In this document: positions 45,942 to 54,931 of the stretch, one piece after another
Layout: each line of letters starts with the position of its first letter
Numbering within the stretch: position 1 is the stretch's first letter
Assembly (NCBI RefSeq): GCF_900187045.1
Contig: NZ_LT906453.1
Span: 186,001-250,000 of the forward strand
DNA: 64,000 nucleotides
Direction: 5' to 3'
Source: Dermatophilus congolensis
GTDB taxonomy: Bacteria > Actinomycetota > Actinomycetes > Actinomycetales > Dermatophilaceae
Program-made: the position numbers and the translations under genes
The notes under the pieces: model-generated
The model's input: the letters and a program-made list of their open reading frames with translations, nothing else
Database searches by the model: none
What the model was told of the DNA's origin: nothing

Positions 45942-45982
45942 CCGCGTCACTAGAACCGTGGGTTCTAGTGACGCGGTTTTTT
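45942..45982 (+). terminator. Strong rho-independent terminator after pld
   Basis: Arms CCGCGTCACTAGAACC (45942-45957) and GGTTCTAGTGACGCGG (45961-45976) form a perfect 16-base stem with a GTG loop, then six T. It closes the pld transcript. Confidence 0.95.
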
Positions 45983-46251
45983 CGTTTTCAGTATCTGTAC
46001 GCGGCAACTGTCGGTGGGGCGTGGTGATTGTTTGCGCATGAACGCGTAGCGCATGTTTCCCACCCCTAAGGAGGGGCCTCATTACCACAGTTTGCGTCTA
46101 TTTGACTCAATCCAGAGCATCTGTCGCCCAACACAACTCAATTGGTCGTGTATACAGATATATGTGACCCGCCATACGGGTTTCACACAGCTTCGGGGGC
46201 GAAGACGTCGACCCTACGTCGTCTTCGGAACATCCGGGAAGAGGAATACGA
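45983..46251. other. Gap between pld and the small Cys/His protein
   Basis: No gene is supported. It includes short AT-rich runs (ATACAGATATATG near 46152-46164) that could be promoter elements for the gene at 46252. I see no other structure. Confidence 0.3.
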
Positions 46252-46665
46252 ATGCCGGCCAGCACCAGCGGTCATCTTTTCTTGAGTCCGCACGATCTCG
46301 CCCAACGCGTACCGTGCCGCATCTGCGCTGCCGAAATTGGAGCCCCCTGCACCGACGACGGCGCCCTTCGTGAGGACCCTCACCACTCCCGCTGGATCAT
46401 GTACCAGCGATCCATCCGCGAGCGCCCTTTCACCGCCACCATTCGCAGCACCGGAGATGGGTTCACCGAAGACGAAGTCATCATTGTGGTGACCAGTCTT
46501 GAAGGGGGTCATTTGGAGGTGCTCAGTGAGCCTCCTGCTGGGGTAACTCGCCCTAGTCAGATTCCTGCGCGCCGTGTGCGCTTCCAGGCTTTCGTTGATG
46601 ACTCTCGTGCGCGCACCGCGCTACGTCACGCTGCGCGCCGTCCTCGCATCCGTCACACTCTCTAG
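46252..46665 (+). CDS. Hypothetical protein with Cys/His zinc-ribbon-like motif
   Basis: The 137-residue protein has VPCRICAAEIGAPC near the N-terminus followed by EDPHHSRW, a C-x2-C-x6-C...H-H pattern that could bind zinc, as in small actinobacterial and phage zinc-finger proteins. The rest is a beta-rich, basic domain (RRVRFQAFVDDSRARTALRHAARRPR). AGAGGAA precedes the ATG. No function is assigned. Confidence 0.65.
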   Translation: MPASTSGHLFLSPHDLAQRVPCRICAAEIGAPCTDDGALREDPHHSRWIMYQRSIRERPFTATIRSTGDGFTEDEVIIVVTSLEGGHLEVLSEPPAGVTRPSQIPARRVRFQAFVDDSRARTALRHAARRPRIRHTL

Positions 46666-46692
46666 ATCACTTTTTCTTCTCGGTGGCAGCAG

Positions 46693-48114
46693 TCAGTTTT
46701 CTACGTGTGAGTCTGTTTTGTCTCCGTCAAGAGCTGGCGTACCTACTCCCGCAGCGGTCATGCCTATAGAAAGCGCAGCTATTGCTACCCCGGCTGTGGA
46801 CCATAGGGGACCGCCAACTACGAAAATCATCACCATGGCGGCTAGCACCGGGACTAGGTATCGCATTGTCCACACCATGTAGCCCCCGAAGGAGGGCATG
46901 CATACCTGACGTGATTCGGCAACTGACTTCACCATGAAGTTTGGTCCGTTGCCGATGTACGTGATCGCGCCGCAAAACACTGATCCGAGGCTGATCGCCA
47001 CGAGGTACGGCTCGGGCACTCCTGCGATTCGCAGGTCTCCTGGCAGCTGTGCAGCCATGCTGAAGAACGTGGCATATGTGGGTGCGTTGTCCAACACTGA
47101 GGAGAGCCCACCGGAGAAAACGAAGAATGTCACTTCGTTGAGCGGTAGTTTCGGCGCCACTGCTTCCAGGTAGCGCAGGGCAGGCATCATTGTCAGGAAG
47201 ATCCCTACGAACAAGGCCGCAACCTCGGCTATAGGGCTCCAGGAGAAGCTGTTCTGTTCGTATCTGGTTTCACGGCTGGTGGTGCGCAGTGAGGCGAGCG
47301 CAGCGACCGCGAAAATCAGTTCACGTAACGGCAGCCACTGCAGTGGTTCTGCGTGACCAGCTTCGATTGCATGGATGTCTACTGACGGTGCCGCTGCCAC
47401 TGCTGCGATCACTAAGGCAAACCATGCGAAGTTCACGGCGCCGTCGATGCGTAGTGGCGTTTTCTCTGTTTCGTCGCGGGCTAGATCGGCAGCGGATTCA
47501 CGGCTGTGCAAGCGACGATCTAGTAAGAAGTAGGTTCCTAGCAGCATCGCGTTGACGAATAGCCATTCCACGATCAGATGGAACGTCCAGGTGAATGGCA
47601 CTCCCCGCAGGAATCCAAGGAATAGTGGTGGGTCACCTAGTGGTGTGAGCACACCGCCACAGTTGGCCACCACAAGAATGGTGAATACCACTGTGTGTGC
47701 ACGAAATCGCCGTTCACGGTTGGTGTTGAGGATGGGGCGGATAAGCAGCATCGCAGCTCCGGTGGTGCCGATGAAGCTGGCGAGCAAACCACCGACGGCC
47801 AGGAAGGCGGTGTTAGTTGCTGGCCTGGCAGCAAGATCACCGCGTAAGTAGATCCCGCCAGAGACCACGAATAACGCCAGTAACAGCATGATGAACTGGG
47901 TGTATTCGATAGCTGTGGCAAGAACCTGCATCCCTGAACCGGCCAGGATGAACCACACGGCAACTGGCACTCCGAGCACCAAAGACAGCATCAGTTGGTT
48001 TCGTGGGTTTTCCCATATGTGTGCTGCGGCTGGCACCAGAGGGAACACCGCGATGCTGAGCAACATGAGGACAAAAGGGATCAGGACCCACCATTGAACG
48101 ATCACTCGACTCAC
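46693..48114 (-). CDS. Na+/H+ antiporter-like carrier (CitMHS_2 / NhaD-related)
   Basis: The 473-residue protein has 11-13 hydrophobic helices. The VANCGGVLTPLGDPPLFLGFLRGVPF block (read here as NCGGVLTPLGDPPLF) and the later LDNAPTYATFF plus GAITYIGNGPNFMVKS blocks are typical of ion-transporter superfamily antiporters of the putative sodium:proton type. The substrate is inferred from family alone. The start is GTG 48114 without a visible ribosome site. It diverges from the VTT-domain gene. Confidence 0.85.
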   Translation of the reverse strand: MSRVIVQWWVLIPFVLMLLSIAVFPLVPAAAHIWENPRNQLMLSLVLGVPVAVWFILAGSGMQVLATAIEYTQFIMLLLALFVVSGGIYLRGDLAARPATNTAFLAVGGLLASFIGTTGAAMLLIRPILNTNRERRFRAHTVVFTILVVANCGGVLTPLGDPPLFLGFLRGVPFTWTFHLIVEWLFVNAMLLGTYFLLDRRLHSRESAADLARDETEKTPLRIDGAVNFAWFALVIAAVAAAPSVDIHAIEAGHAEPLQWLPLRELIFAVAALASLRTTSRETRYEQNSFSWSPIAEVAALFVGIFLTMMPALRYLEAVAPKLPLNEVTFFVFSGGLSSVLDNAPTYATFFSMAAQLPGDLRIAGVPEPYLVAISLGSVFCGAITYIGNGPNFMVKSVAESRQVCMPSFGGYMVWTMRYLVPVLAAMVMIFVVGGPLWSTAGVAIAALSIGMTAAGVGTPALDGDKTDSHVEN

Positions 48115-48201
48115 TGTATGACGCTGCAGTGCCCTAACGTCTTGAGTGTGAGCCGTTCAACGCCCGATCAGCAGCCGCCAGAGCGCGCACCCTATGAACC
48201 G

Positions 48202-49038
48202 ATGACCTCGATGTTCGCGCGCCCCGATTTCTCTGTTCCTCACTCTCCCAAGGAGTCTGACAAGCCGCAGGACTCTGCACCAGAAGAGATGGAAAACACA
48301 CCTACAACTTTGTGGCCCCAGGGAACGAAGTTTGGTCGAGCAGATCGGATCTGCTTGGGACTAATCATTGGTGTCACCGTGTTCGGGTTGATCATGATGC
48401 CAGCACGGCCAGTGATTTTGACCTGGTCTCCGCTGGTGATTGTCGCCTTAACTGGATCTCGCACCGGGCTTGTTGCGTGTGGCGCGTTGGCATCGACTGG
48501 GCAGGCGGGGATGCCCACTCCCCTGGCGATTGCGCTTCCCTTGGTGATCGGTGTGATCAGTATGGTGAAGTTCACACCTATCTATTGGTGGGCGGGCAAG
48601 CTGTGGGGTGACTGGTTCATCACAGCGTTGGCTGGCCAGACAGAGCGTCAACAGAAACGTGCCGCTCGCGCGGAGTCTTTAGCACGCAGGTACATGATTC
48701 CGGCAATTGGTTTGACCTACGTTCCCTTCGTCCCGATCCCGGCCGCAATTATTCACGCCGTACTGGGGGCATCGGGCACCTCGCTGAAGAAGTTCTTGAG
48801 CGTGAACTTGGTCTTCGCCGCGATTGTGCAGTCGATCTACTTCACTATGGGCTGGTACATCGGCGAACCTGCCGTGGCATTGCTCGATGAACTAGCTAAA
48901 TACTCGCTGTGGCTGGCACTGGGCATTTTCGTTTTCATCATGATTGGGTCGTTCCGGACAGCAGCTCGGACAGAGAAAGAACGGCAAAACCGCCGCAGCG
49001 GGAACGCTACTCGCGCAGCGCATGACGATCAGCCCTGA
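48202..49038 (+). CDS. VTT (SNARE-associated/DedA-like) membrane protein
   Basis: The 278-residue protein has a Pro/Glu-rich soluble N-terminus (~45 residues), then hydrophobic helices. The LTYVPFVPIPAAIIHAVLGASG block is like the DedA/VTT re-entrant-loop motif with its conserved Pro residues. Family members serve in membrane lipid flipping or proton-linked homeostasis. The start is uncertain: ATG 48202 is used; GTG 48148 would add 18 residues, and neither has a ribosome site. The stop is 41 bases before the histidine kinase start. Confidence 0.7.
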   Translation: MTSMFARPDFSVPHSPKESDKPQDSAPEEMENTPTTLWPQGTKFGRADRICLGLIIGVTVFGLIMMPARPVILTWSPLVIVALTGSRTGLVACGALASTGQAGMPTPLAIALPLVIGVISMVKFTPIYWWAGKLWGDWFITALAGQTERQQKRAARAESLARRYMIPAIGLTYVPFVPIPAAIIHAVLGASGTSLKKFLSVNLVFAAIVQSIYFTMGWYIGEPAVALLDELAKYSLWLALGIFVFIMIGSFRTAARTEKERQNRRSGNATRAAHDDQP

Positions 49039-49078
49039 TCGAGATGCTTGCCCTGGCGGCGAGGTGGGATGTGAAGGC

Positions 49079-50494
49079 GTGAAAGAAAAAGAAGTATATA
49101 TCGACCATGCAGGCCACAATGCCCGCAACAGTGGGTGGCATTGCGTTCGAGCGCGCCTGACCGTTTCGTTCTTGCTGGCTCTCGTGATCCCGCTGCTAGC
49201 ACTGCTGGGGTTAGCCAGTGTGATGGTGCAGCGCTCACTGGACCGTGAGTTCGGTGGCCGTCTGCTGGAAAACAGCAAGCTCATCGCCGCCCAGTTAGTT
49301 CTCGGTGGCCCAGATGCACTCGATATCGAGCAGCTGGGCCCCGACATGCACCGAGTGACCTTGCGGGTAACCGATGAGCGGGGGCGGGTCGTGATCGCTC
49401 ATCCCTCACAGGCGCAAGCTCCGATTGCTCCCACACAGGTGCCGTTCACACGACGCCCTGTGTTGGAAGGCACAAACATGTTGCCGTGGGGCCCGCAAAT
49501 GCAGTTGATGTATTCGACTCACGATGTACGCCACGGCAAGCACATCTACCGCATCTCGCTGTCGATCCCTCTTGCTGGTCAAGTCGCGGCCGTACGGGTG
49601 TTCACAGAGGTCTCTCTGGCGGTCCTGCCCATGCTGTTGCTCGGTGCAGGTGTGGTGGTGTGGCTAGCGACGGGGCGGGCGTTGAAACCTGTTGAAGAGA
49701 TGCGGCTAGCCGCCGAGAGAATCAGCGCCCAAAACCTCACCGCGCGGCTGCCGGTAGCACCTCATGACGATGAAGTAACCCGCTTAGCAAACACACTCAA
49801 CGACATGTTGAGTCGCCTTGAGAAGGGCCGCGATCGTCAACGCCAATTCGTTTCCGACGCGAGCCACGAACTACGTTCACCGCTGACGAACCTGCAGGCT
49901 TCGATTCAGCTGGGGCAAGCAGCTGGCAGCGCCCAACGATGGAACGAACTAGCTCCCATCATGGAAGCTGAGTCAGCACGGCTGGCGCACCTGGTCGATG
50001 ACCTTCTCACTCTCTCGCGCAGCGATGAGCGCGGAGGCATGCAGCTGGAGTTTGAGGACGTCGACCTCGACGATGTGGCTTACGGAGAAGTGATGGCGCT
50101 GCGTTCGGCTGGCCAAGTGAACGTGGTGTACGACTTGGTGCCCGCGCGCGTAACTGGTGCCCAGGATGCTTTGGCCCGGGCAGTGCGCAACCTGTCCACA
50201 AACGCTACTCGCGCCGCAAAATCTCGCGTACGTATCTCAACCTCCATTGATGGCCAGTGGGCGCTGCTGGCGGTCGAAGACAATGGCCAAGGGGTGCCCG
50301 AAAGCGAACGCGAACGAATATTCGACCGGTTTGTGCGATTGGATGAAGCACGGCATCGAGACGCTGGCGGCTCAGGGCTAGGGCTGCCAATCGTCTCAGA
50401 AATAATCCGAGCTCATTCGGGCACAGTAAAAGTGGACTCCTCGCCTTCGCTAGGAGGAGCCAGATTCACTCTCCGGATTCCGTTGCAGACGTAA
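49079..50494 (+). CDS. Sensor histidine kinase (HAMP, HisKA type)
   Basis: The 471-residue kinase has TM1 at about 27-47, an extracytoplasmic sensor region (~120 residues), TM2 at about 180-200, HAMP (LKPVEEMRLAAERISAQ), a dimerisation box with the phospho-His (VSDASHELRSPLTNL), and the ATPase N, G1 and G2 boxes (NLSTNATRAA, DNGQGVPESE, GGSGLGLPIV). The start is uncertain: GTG 49079 has GAGGTGGG upstream, and an ATG at 49022 would overlap the VTT gene. The partner regulator at 50507 lies tail-to-tail, 12 bases away, which is unusual. Confidence 0.9.
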   Translation: MKEKEVYIDHAGHNARNSGWHCVRARLTVSFLLALVIPLLALLGLASVMVQRSLDREFGGRLLENSKLIAAQLVLGGPDALDIEQLGPDMHRVTLRVTDERGRVVIAHPSQAQAPIAPTQVPFTRRPVLEGTNMLPWGPQMQLMYSTHDVRHGKHIYRISLSIPLAGQVAAVRVFTEVSLAVLPMLLLGAGVVVWLATGRALKPVEEMRLAAERISAQNLTARLPVAPHDDEVTRLANTLNDMLSRLEKGRDRQRQFVSDASHELRSPLTNLQASIQLGQAAGSAQRWNELAPIMEAESARLAHLVDDLLTLSRSDERGGMQLEFEDVDLDDVAYGEVMALRSAGQVNVVYDLVPARVTGAQDALARAVRNLSTNATRAAKSRVRISTSIDGQWALLAVEDNGQGVPESERERIFDRFVRLDEARHRDAGGSGLGLPIVSEIIRAHSGTVKVDSSPSLGGARFTLRIPLQT

Positions 50495-50506
50495 GAAGTT
50501 TTCGTC

Positions 50507-51184
50507 TCAGACGAGGTCGTTGACGAGTCGGTAGCCGGCACCGCGGATGGTCTCGAAAGATGCACGCCCAAAAGCGGTGTCGAGTTTCTTGCGCAGGTAG
50601 CCGACGTACACCTCGACGATGTTTACATCGCCGGTGAACTCCGCATCCCACACACCTTCGAGAATCTGCTTTTTGGTCAGGAGTTGTCCTGGGTGGCGCA
50701 TAAAGAATTCCAGGACTGCGAACTCTTTGGCGGTAAGCCGAACCTCTTTATCGCCGCGGTAAACACGGTGCGTCGAGGGGTCCAAGGAAAGGTCACCAAG
50801 CATGAGCGTGGCCGGACGAGCAGGAGCGCCTCGCCGAACAAGCGCGCGCAAACGAGCCAGCAGCACAACCACGTCAAATGGTTTGGTGAGGTAGTCGTCA
50901 GCACCTAAATCGAAGGCATCCGCCTCGTCATAGGGACCATCTTTAGCGGTAAGCATCAGCACCGGGGTCCAATTTCCCCGTTCACGCAGCTTCTCGACGA
51001 TCCGATAGCCAGACAGCCCGGGCAGCATGATGTCGAGGATGACAACGTCATACCCCGTACCGGACGCGGCGGCTAAACCGGCATGTCCTTCATGCTCCAT
51101 ATCGACCGCAAATCCTTGGTCGGTCAACGCTGTCGAGATGAGACCTGCCATAGCCAGGTCGTCTTCGACGACGAGTACACGCAC
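50507..51184 (-). CDS. OmpR/PhoB-family response regulator
   Basis: The 225-residue regulator has VLVVEDDLAMAGL at the N-terminus, the phospho-Asp in VVILDIMLPGLSG, and the Lys in DDYLTKPFD. The winged-helix effector domain (about 125-225) has EVRLTAKEFAVLEFFMRHPGQLLT and VYVGYLRKKLD. I chose GTG 51184 because AAGGAGGAC, an excellent site, lies just before it. The kinase gene ends 12 bases from its stop on the other strand. Its targets are unknown. Confidence 0.93.
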   Translation of the reverse strand: MRVLVVEDDLAMAGLISTALTDQGFAVDMEHEGHAGLAAASGTGYDVVILDIMLPGLSGYRIVEKLRERGNWTPVLMLTAKDGPYDEADAFDLGADDYLTKPFDVVVLLARLRALVRRGAPARPATLMLGDLSLDPSTHRVYRGDKEVRLTAKEFAVLEFFMRHPGQLLTKKQILEGVWDAEFTGDVNIVEVYVGYLRKKLDTAFGRASFETIRGAGYRLVNDLV

Positions 51185-51606
51185 CCCGTCCTCCTTCACA
51201 CCATGCCGTGGCCGCGGACAGCGGGCACGCGCAAGCACACATATTGGCACTACCACACCCGCAGCGGCGGATTCGGTGGCGATTCGCATGCGCGGCAGGA
51301 TCATTCCTAACTTGCCGTGGTCATGCGTTCACATTCGCGGGTCTCCGTCCACCTAGTCCTGCGATACACGCTGGGCAGGAGACCCCTATACCCACGACGC
51401 CTCAGCACCGCATTCCGTTCCCAGGAAAACAAAAGAATTTAGCGGGCACATCACCGACAGCTCCAGGGGGTAGGTCACCGCGCAGTCGAGGCATGCGCTA
51501 GCTACCAAAATGCCCACTAAATAACGGTGGACAGCTACCGACATCTGCCCCAAGATCGCGTGGCGTGACCGGACATCCGCGAAGAACCGTGCCTAGCATG
51601 GGCCGT
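51185..51606. other. 422-base divergent region, no gene supported
   Basis: The region separates the response regulator start (minus) from the lipoprotein start (plus) and must hold both promoters. Open frames inside it have no ribosome site and low-complexity translations. I see no repeat or known RNA. Confidence 0.4.
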
Positions 51607-52392
51607 ATGCGATCCCGTGCTCTGTGCTCCGGTGCTACCGCTCTTGTGCTCATCTTCAGCGCGACAGCGTGCGCTGGGATCGCGCCTGCTCGACCGGAAA
51701 CAGCAGCATCAGCTCCCGCGGCGAACAACGCAGATAAAGCTCCCGTTGAAGAACCCACCAAAAACACCCCCGCAGCATTTGGGCAAAAAGCTACGTGGAA
51801 CGGGATCGACGTCACCCTTTCCCAGCCTGCGGCTTTCACCCCTTCAGGAATGGCTTCCTACCCCAAAGGAAGTAAACAGTTCGTCTCCGTGAACTACACC
51901 CTGACGAATACGAGCGACAAGCCGCTGGAAACCATGTATTTCCGCACCGCGACTGATCCGAACGGAGAAACAGGAACAGTTGCTGACAGCGCCAACGGTA
52001 TTGGCAGCCCGACCACCGCAATTGAACCGGGGCAAAGCCTCTCCTGGAAAGAGGCCTACCCAATGAACGAAACCCTCAAACTGAAACTGACGTGGCAACC
52101 GCCTGGTGTGCAGCCACACAGTGAAACCCTCAACCTCGATAAATATCCCGGCCCCAAACCAGCGGCCACTCCTGCCCCACCTGCTCCCCCTGCACCGGGT
52201 AAACCGCCAGCTGCTGCCCCGGGCAAGGCACCTGAACCAGGAAAAGCTCCTGATGCGCCCCCTGCACCCAAAGCCCCTAACACTGGCGCAGACAAAATCA
52301 CTAACCCCATCAAAAAACAGCCTCCCGCACCTGGACCGGCTCCAGCACCGACACAGGCAACCGCATCAGCCGACACCGCCCCCAAAGGCTGA
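51607..52392 (+). CDS. Secreted or lipoprotein with DUF4352-like domain and Pro/Ala tail
   Basis: The 261-residue protein has a signal peptide with a weak lipobox (SATACAG, Cys at about 22). A beta-sandwich-like domain follows (about 60-185) with VSVNYTLTNTSDKPLE and IEPGQSLSWKEAYP, resembling DUF4352/telokin-like extracellular domains. The last ~75 residues are Pro/Ala/Lys-rich with PGKAPEPGKAP repeats, as in wall-spanning segments. The ATG has no Shine-Dalgarno site. It may form a short operon with the small gene 36 bases downstream. Confidence 0.7.
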   Translation: MRSRALCSGATALVLIFSATACAGIAPARPETAASAPAANNADKAPVEEPTKNTPAAFGQKATWNGIDVTLSQPAAFTPSGMASYPKGSKQFVSVNYTLTNTSDKPLETMYFRTATDPNGETGTVADSANGIGSPTTAIEPGQSLSWKEAYPMNETLKLKLTWQPPGVQPHSETLNLDKYPGPKPAATPAPPAPPAPGKPPAAAPGKAPEPGKAPDAPPAPKAPNTGADKITNPIKKQPPAPGPAPAPTQATASADTAPKG

Positions 52393-52428
52393 ACGACTCT
52401 CCCATCCCAACGGGACAAGGAGGTTCCG

Positions 52429-52638
52429 ATGAGGCAAGCAACTCAGACTCAGCCTGAGCGCGAGCGCATTTTTCCGGTGTTTTTCACTGCCGGGTTGACC
52501 TGGTCAGTTCTTGTTTTTCTCGGCTTAACCTCAATTGGGGTAACTCTTCTGACAAGTACCCTTCTCAGCTCTTTTGTATACACACTCGGGGTGGCGGCAT
52601 CACTCGTGGTGCATCTCGACACAGATCCATACTCGTAA
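52429..52638 (+). CDS. Small two-helix membrane protein
   Basis: The 69-residue protein has two hydrophobic segments (about 16-39 and 44-60) between polar ends. The strong site AAGGAGG stands about 5 bases before the ATG, which supports real translation. No family is recognised. Confidence 0.65.
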   Translation: MRQATQTQPERERIFPVFFTAGLTWSVLVFLGLTSIGVTLLTSTLLSSFVYTLGVAASLVVHLDTDPYS

Positions 52639-52845
52639 TCACCACGACTATTCTTCTGTGTGGAATCTTTCTCTCTTAACTCCACAGCTCGTTTCAAAAT
52701 CACTGTGCCAATGTGTGAGCGTCTTTTCTTCCCTCCGCGTTGACCACACGTTCACGCCACTGATGCCGTGTCGTATCCCAGAACACCCCTTCTCACCTAA
52801 CTCCCCTACTTCTTCGTTTGAAGAGCCCTAGGAAGGACAGCACGC

Positions 52846-53457
52846 ATGAATGCACGGGCAATCGCCGCAGCCTTCGCGCTCACCCTCTCTTTCAGCGCCC
52901 TGGCAGCCTGCCAAGGAAACAACTCCTCCTCCGGACACATCCCACAAAACCCAGCAGGCTCACCAAAACCATCCACCCAAGTTGCTCCGCCCTCCTCCAC
53001 ACAAACCATGCCCAGCTCGCATGCCTACCCCACCAACGGCGGCCCCGCCCCCTCCGGCATCGCCACCGCCTCAAGCGCCCGCTACAAAGTCGGCGACACC
53101 GTCAAACTCAACGCCGATCACCTACCCAGCATGAAAGGCGCAACCGCAACGATTAAAGGCGCCTACAAAACCACCGCCTACGAAGTTGACTTCACCCCCT
53201 CCAACGGGCGCACCCCCATCCACGAACACAAGTGGGTTGTCCATGAAGAGCTCAAAAACCCCGGCACAGCACCACTGGCCAAAGGCACCTCAATCACCAT
53301 CAACACCGAGCACTTGCCTGGCATGAAGGGAGCCAAAGGCTCCGTCGATGAAGCCAAAAACACCACCGTTTACATGGTCGACTACCAAGGCCCTGACGGC
53401 ACAAAATTCACCAACCACAAATGGGTCATCGAAGAAGAGATCACGCCAGCCAAATAA
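52846..53457 (+). CDS. DUF1541 (YdhK-type) lipoprotein, two tandem repeats
   Basis: The 203-residue protein has a lipoprotein signal (SALAACQG, Cys at about 22), a Ser/Pro-rich linker, and two copies of DUF1541. Each copy has the pattern H-LP-MKGA...T-Y-VD...HKWVV or HKWVI (about 80-135 and 145-200). Such proteins sit on the outer face of the membrane; their function is unknown, although some are near metal-transport genes. AGGAAGGA precedes the ATG. Codon use on this strand is C/A-rich. Confidence 0.88.
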   Translation: MNARAIAAAFALTLSFSALAACQGNNSSSGHIPQNPAGSPKPSTQVAPPSSTQTMPSSHAYPTNGGPAPSGIATASSARYKVGDTVKLNADHLPSMKGATATIKGAYKTTAYEVDFTPSNGRTPIHEHKWVVHEELKNPGTAPLAKGTSITINTEHLPGMKGAKGSVDEAKNTTVYMVDYQGPDGTKFTNHKWVIEEEITPAK

Positions 53458-53471
53458 CCCACGACAACGAC

Positions 53472-53512
53472 GTGTGTGCCTGCCCCAGCACCACGCCCGG
53501 GCAGGCACACAC
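53472..53512. terminator. Terminator between the DUF1541 gene and the aldehyde dehydrogenase gene
   Basis: Arms GTGTGTGCCTGCCC (53472-53485) and GGGCAGGCACACAC (53499-53512) pair perfectly over 14 bases with a 13-base loop. The genes converge on it. No T-run follows, as is usual for actinobacteria. Confidence 0.7.
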
Positions 53513-53539
53513 CAAAGACCAGTTACCTACAGCGCAGTT

Positions 53540-54931
53540 TTAGAAACTGCCATCAATATCGGTAACCACCACGATCTTCTGGTTAACAAACTCATGCAGA
53601 CCCAACTCGGTCAGCTCACGGCCGTAACCAGAACGCTTCGTCCCACCGAAGGGGATATCCGGCTTAGCACCAGTGGGCTGGTTGATGTACACCATGCCCG
53701 TGTCCAAGCGACGCGCGATCTTCTGCGCACGCGCAATATCCTGCGTAATCACTGAACCACCCAGCCCAAACGGTGAAGAGTTGGCGATACGCACCGCATC
53801 ATCTTCGTCTTTGGCGCGATAGATCTGCGAGACCGGACCAAAGAACTCCCGCATGCTGGTCTTGGAACCAACCTCAATCTCGGTGAGAATCGTCGGCTGG
53901 AAGAACGCGCCTTGCTCGGGCACTTTCTCACCGACCTCCTCAACCGTCACGCCCTCCAGACGAGCCTCTTCAACCATCTGGACCAAATCATCAACAGCCG
54001 TCTGGGACATCAACGGCGCCAGCGAAGTATTCGGGTCCATCGGGTCACCTGCCACTAGGGCTTTGACACCCTCCTTGTACTTGGCGAGAAACTCCTCATA
54101 CACGCTGTCCATCACGATGAGACGTTTGGCCGAACAGCACACCTGACCAGCGTTCCAGTGCCGCCCAAACACTGCCCACTTGACCGCTTTATCAATTTCA
54201 GCGTCTTCCAGCACGATGTAGGCGTCCGCCCCACCCAACTCAAGCGTGGACTTTTTAAGATGCTTAGCAGCAATCGCTGCCACCGCAGCCCCAGCTCCCT
54301 CCGAACCAGTCAGGGCCACGCCACGCACCCGCGGATCAGCGAGGATCTGCTCAGCGGCTTCATGCGAAGCGAACACATTCACCAAAAGCCCTTCAGGCAC
54401 CCCGGCGTCAGCGAACAGCTTCTCCATCTTCAACGCCGACTGCGGCACATTCGAAGCATGCTTCAGCACGATCGAGTTCCCTGCCGTGAACTGTGGCGCA
54501 GCGATCCTGACCACTTGGTAATACGGGAAGTTCCACGGCTCCACCGCATACAAAACACCCAGCGGCTCGTTGACCAGCATGACGTCCTGGTCCCCAAAAC
54601 CCTTTGCTGACAAGAACCGTGGCGCAAGCTGTTCAGCACCAAACTGCACGTAGTACTCCAGCATGCCGATACACAGATCAATCTCGGCCTCGGCTTCAGC
54701 GATCAGCTTGCCCATCTCTAACGTAAGAGTCTGGGCGAACTTGCGACGGTTCTCACGCAAGATCGCAGCAGCCTTAGTCAGCACCTTTCCGCGTTCCTCA
54801 ATGCTTTTCTTACGCCAGACCTGGAACGCCTTGTCAGCTTTTGTTACAGCTGCCTCAACCTCGGCCTCGCTGGCAGTCTCGAACTTCTTCAGGACTTCAC
54901 CGGTGTACGGATTGGTGGTTGCGTAACCCAT
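53540..54931 (-). CDS. NAD(P)+ aldehyde dehydrogenase, succinate-semialdehyde type
   Basis: The 463-residue enzyme has an ALDH fold. The conserved blocks are AVEPWNFPYYQ, ALTGSEGAGAAVA (cofactor), LELGGADAYIVL (general-base Glu) and NAGQVCCSAKR (catalytic Cys). The closest pattern is the short succinate-semialdehyde dehydrogenase group (GabD/Sad). The catalytic stretch has CC where CI or CT is common, which is minor. GAGGAGG lies before ATG 54931. It diverges from the alcohol dehydrogenase gene, and the two may act in one alcohol-to-acid route. Confidence 0.9.
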   Translation of the reverse strand: MGYATTNPYTGEVLKKFETASEAEVEAAVTKADKAFQVWRKKSIEERGKVLTKAAAILRENRRKFAQTLTLEMGKLIAEAEAEIDLCIGMLEYYVQFGAEQLAPRFLSAKGFGDQDVMLVNEPLGVLYAVEPWNFPYYQVVRIAAPQFTAGNSIVLKHASNVPQSALKMEKLFADAGVPEGLLVNVFASHEAAEQILADPRVRGVALTGSEGAGAAVAAIAAKHLKKSTLELGGADAYIVLEDAEIDKAVKWAVFGRHWNAGQVCCSAKRLIVMDSVYEEFLAKYKEGVKALVAGDPMDPNTSLAPLMSQTAVDDLVQMVEEARLEGVTVEEVGEKVPEQGAFFQPTILTEIEVGSKTSMREFFGPVSQIYRAKDEDDAVRIANSSPFGLGGSVITQDIARAQKIARRLDTGMVYINQPTGAKPDIPFGGTKRSGYGRELTELGLHEFVNQKIVVVTDIDGSF

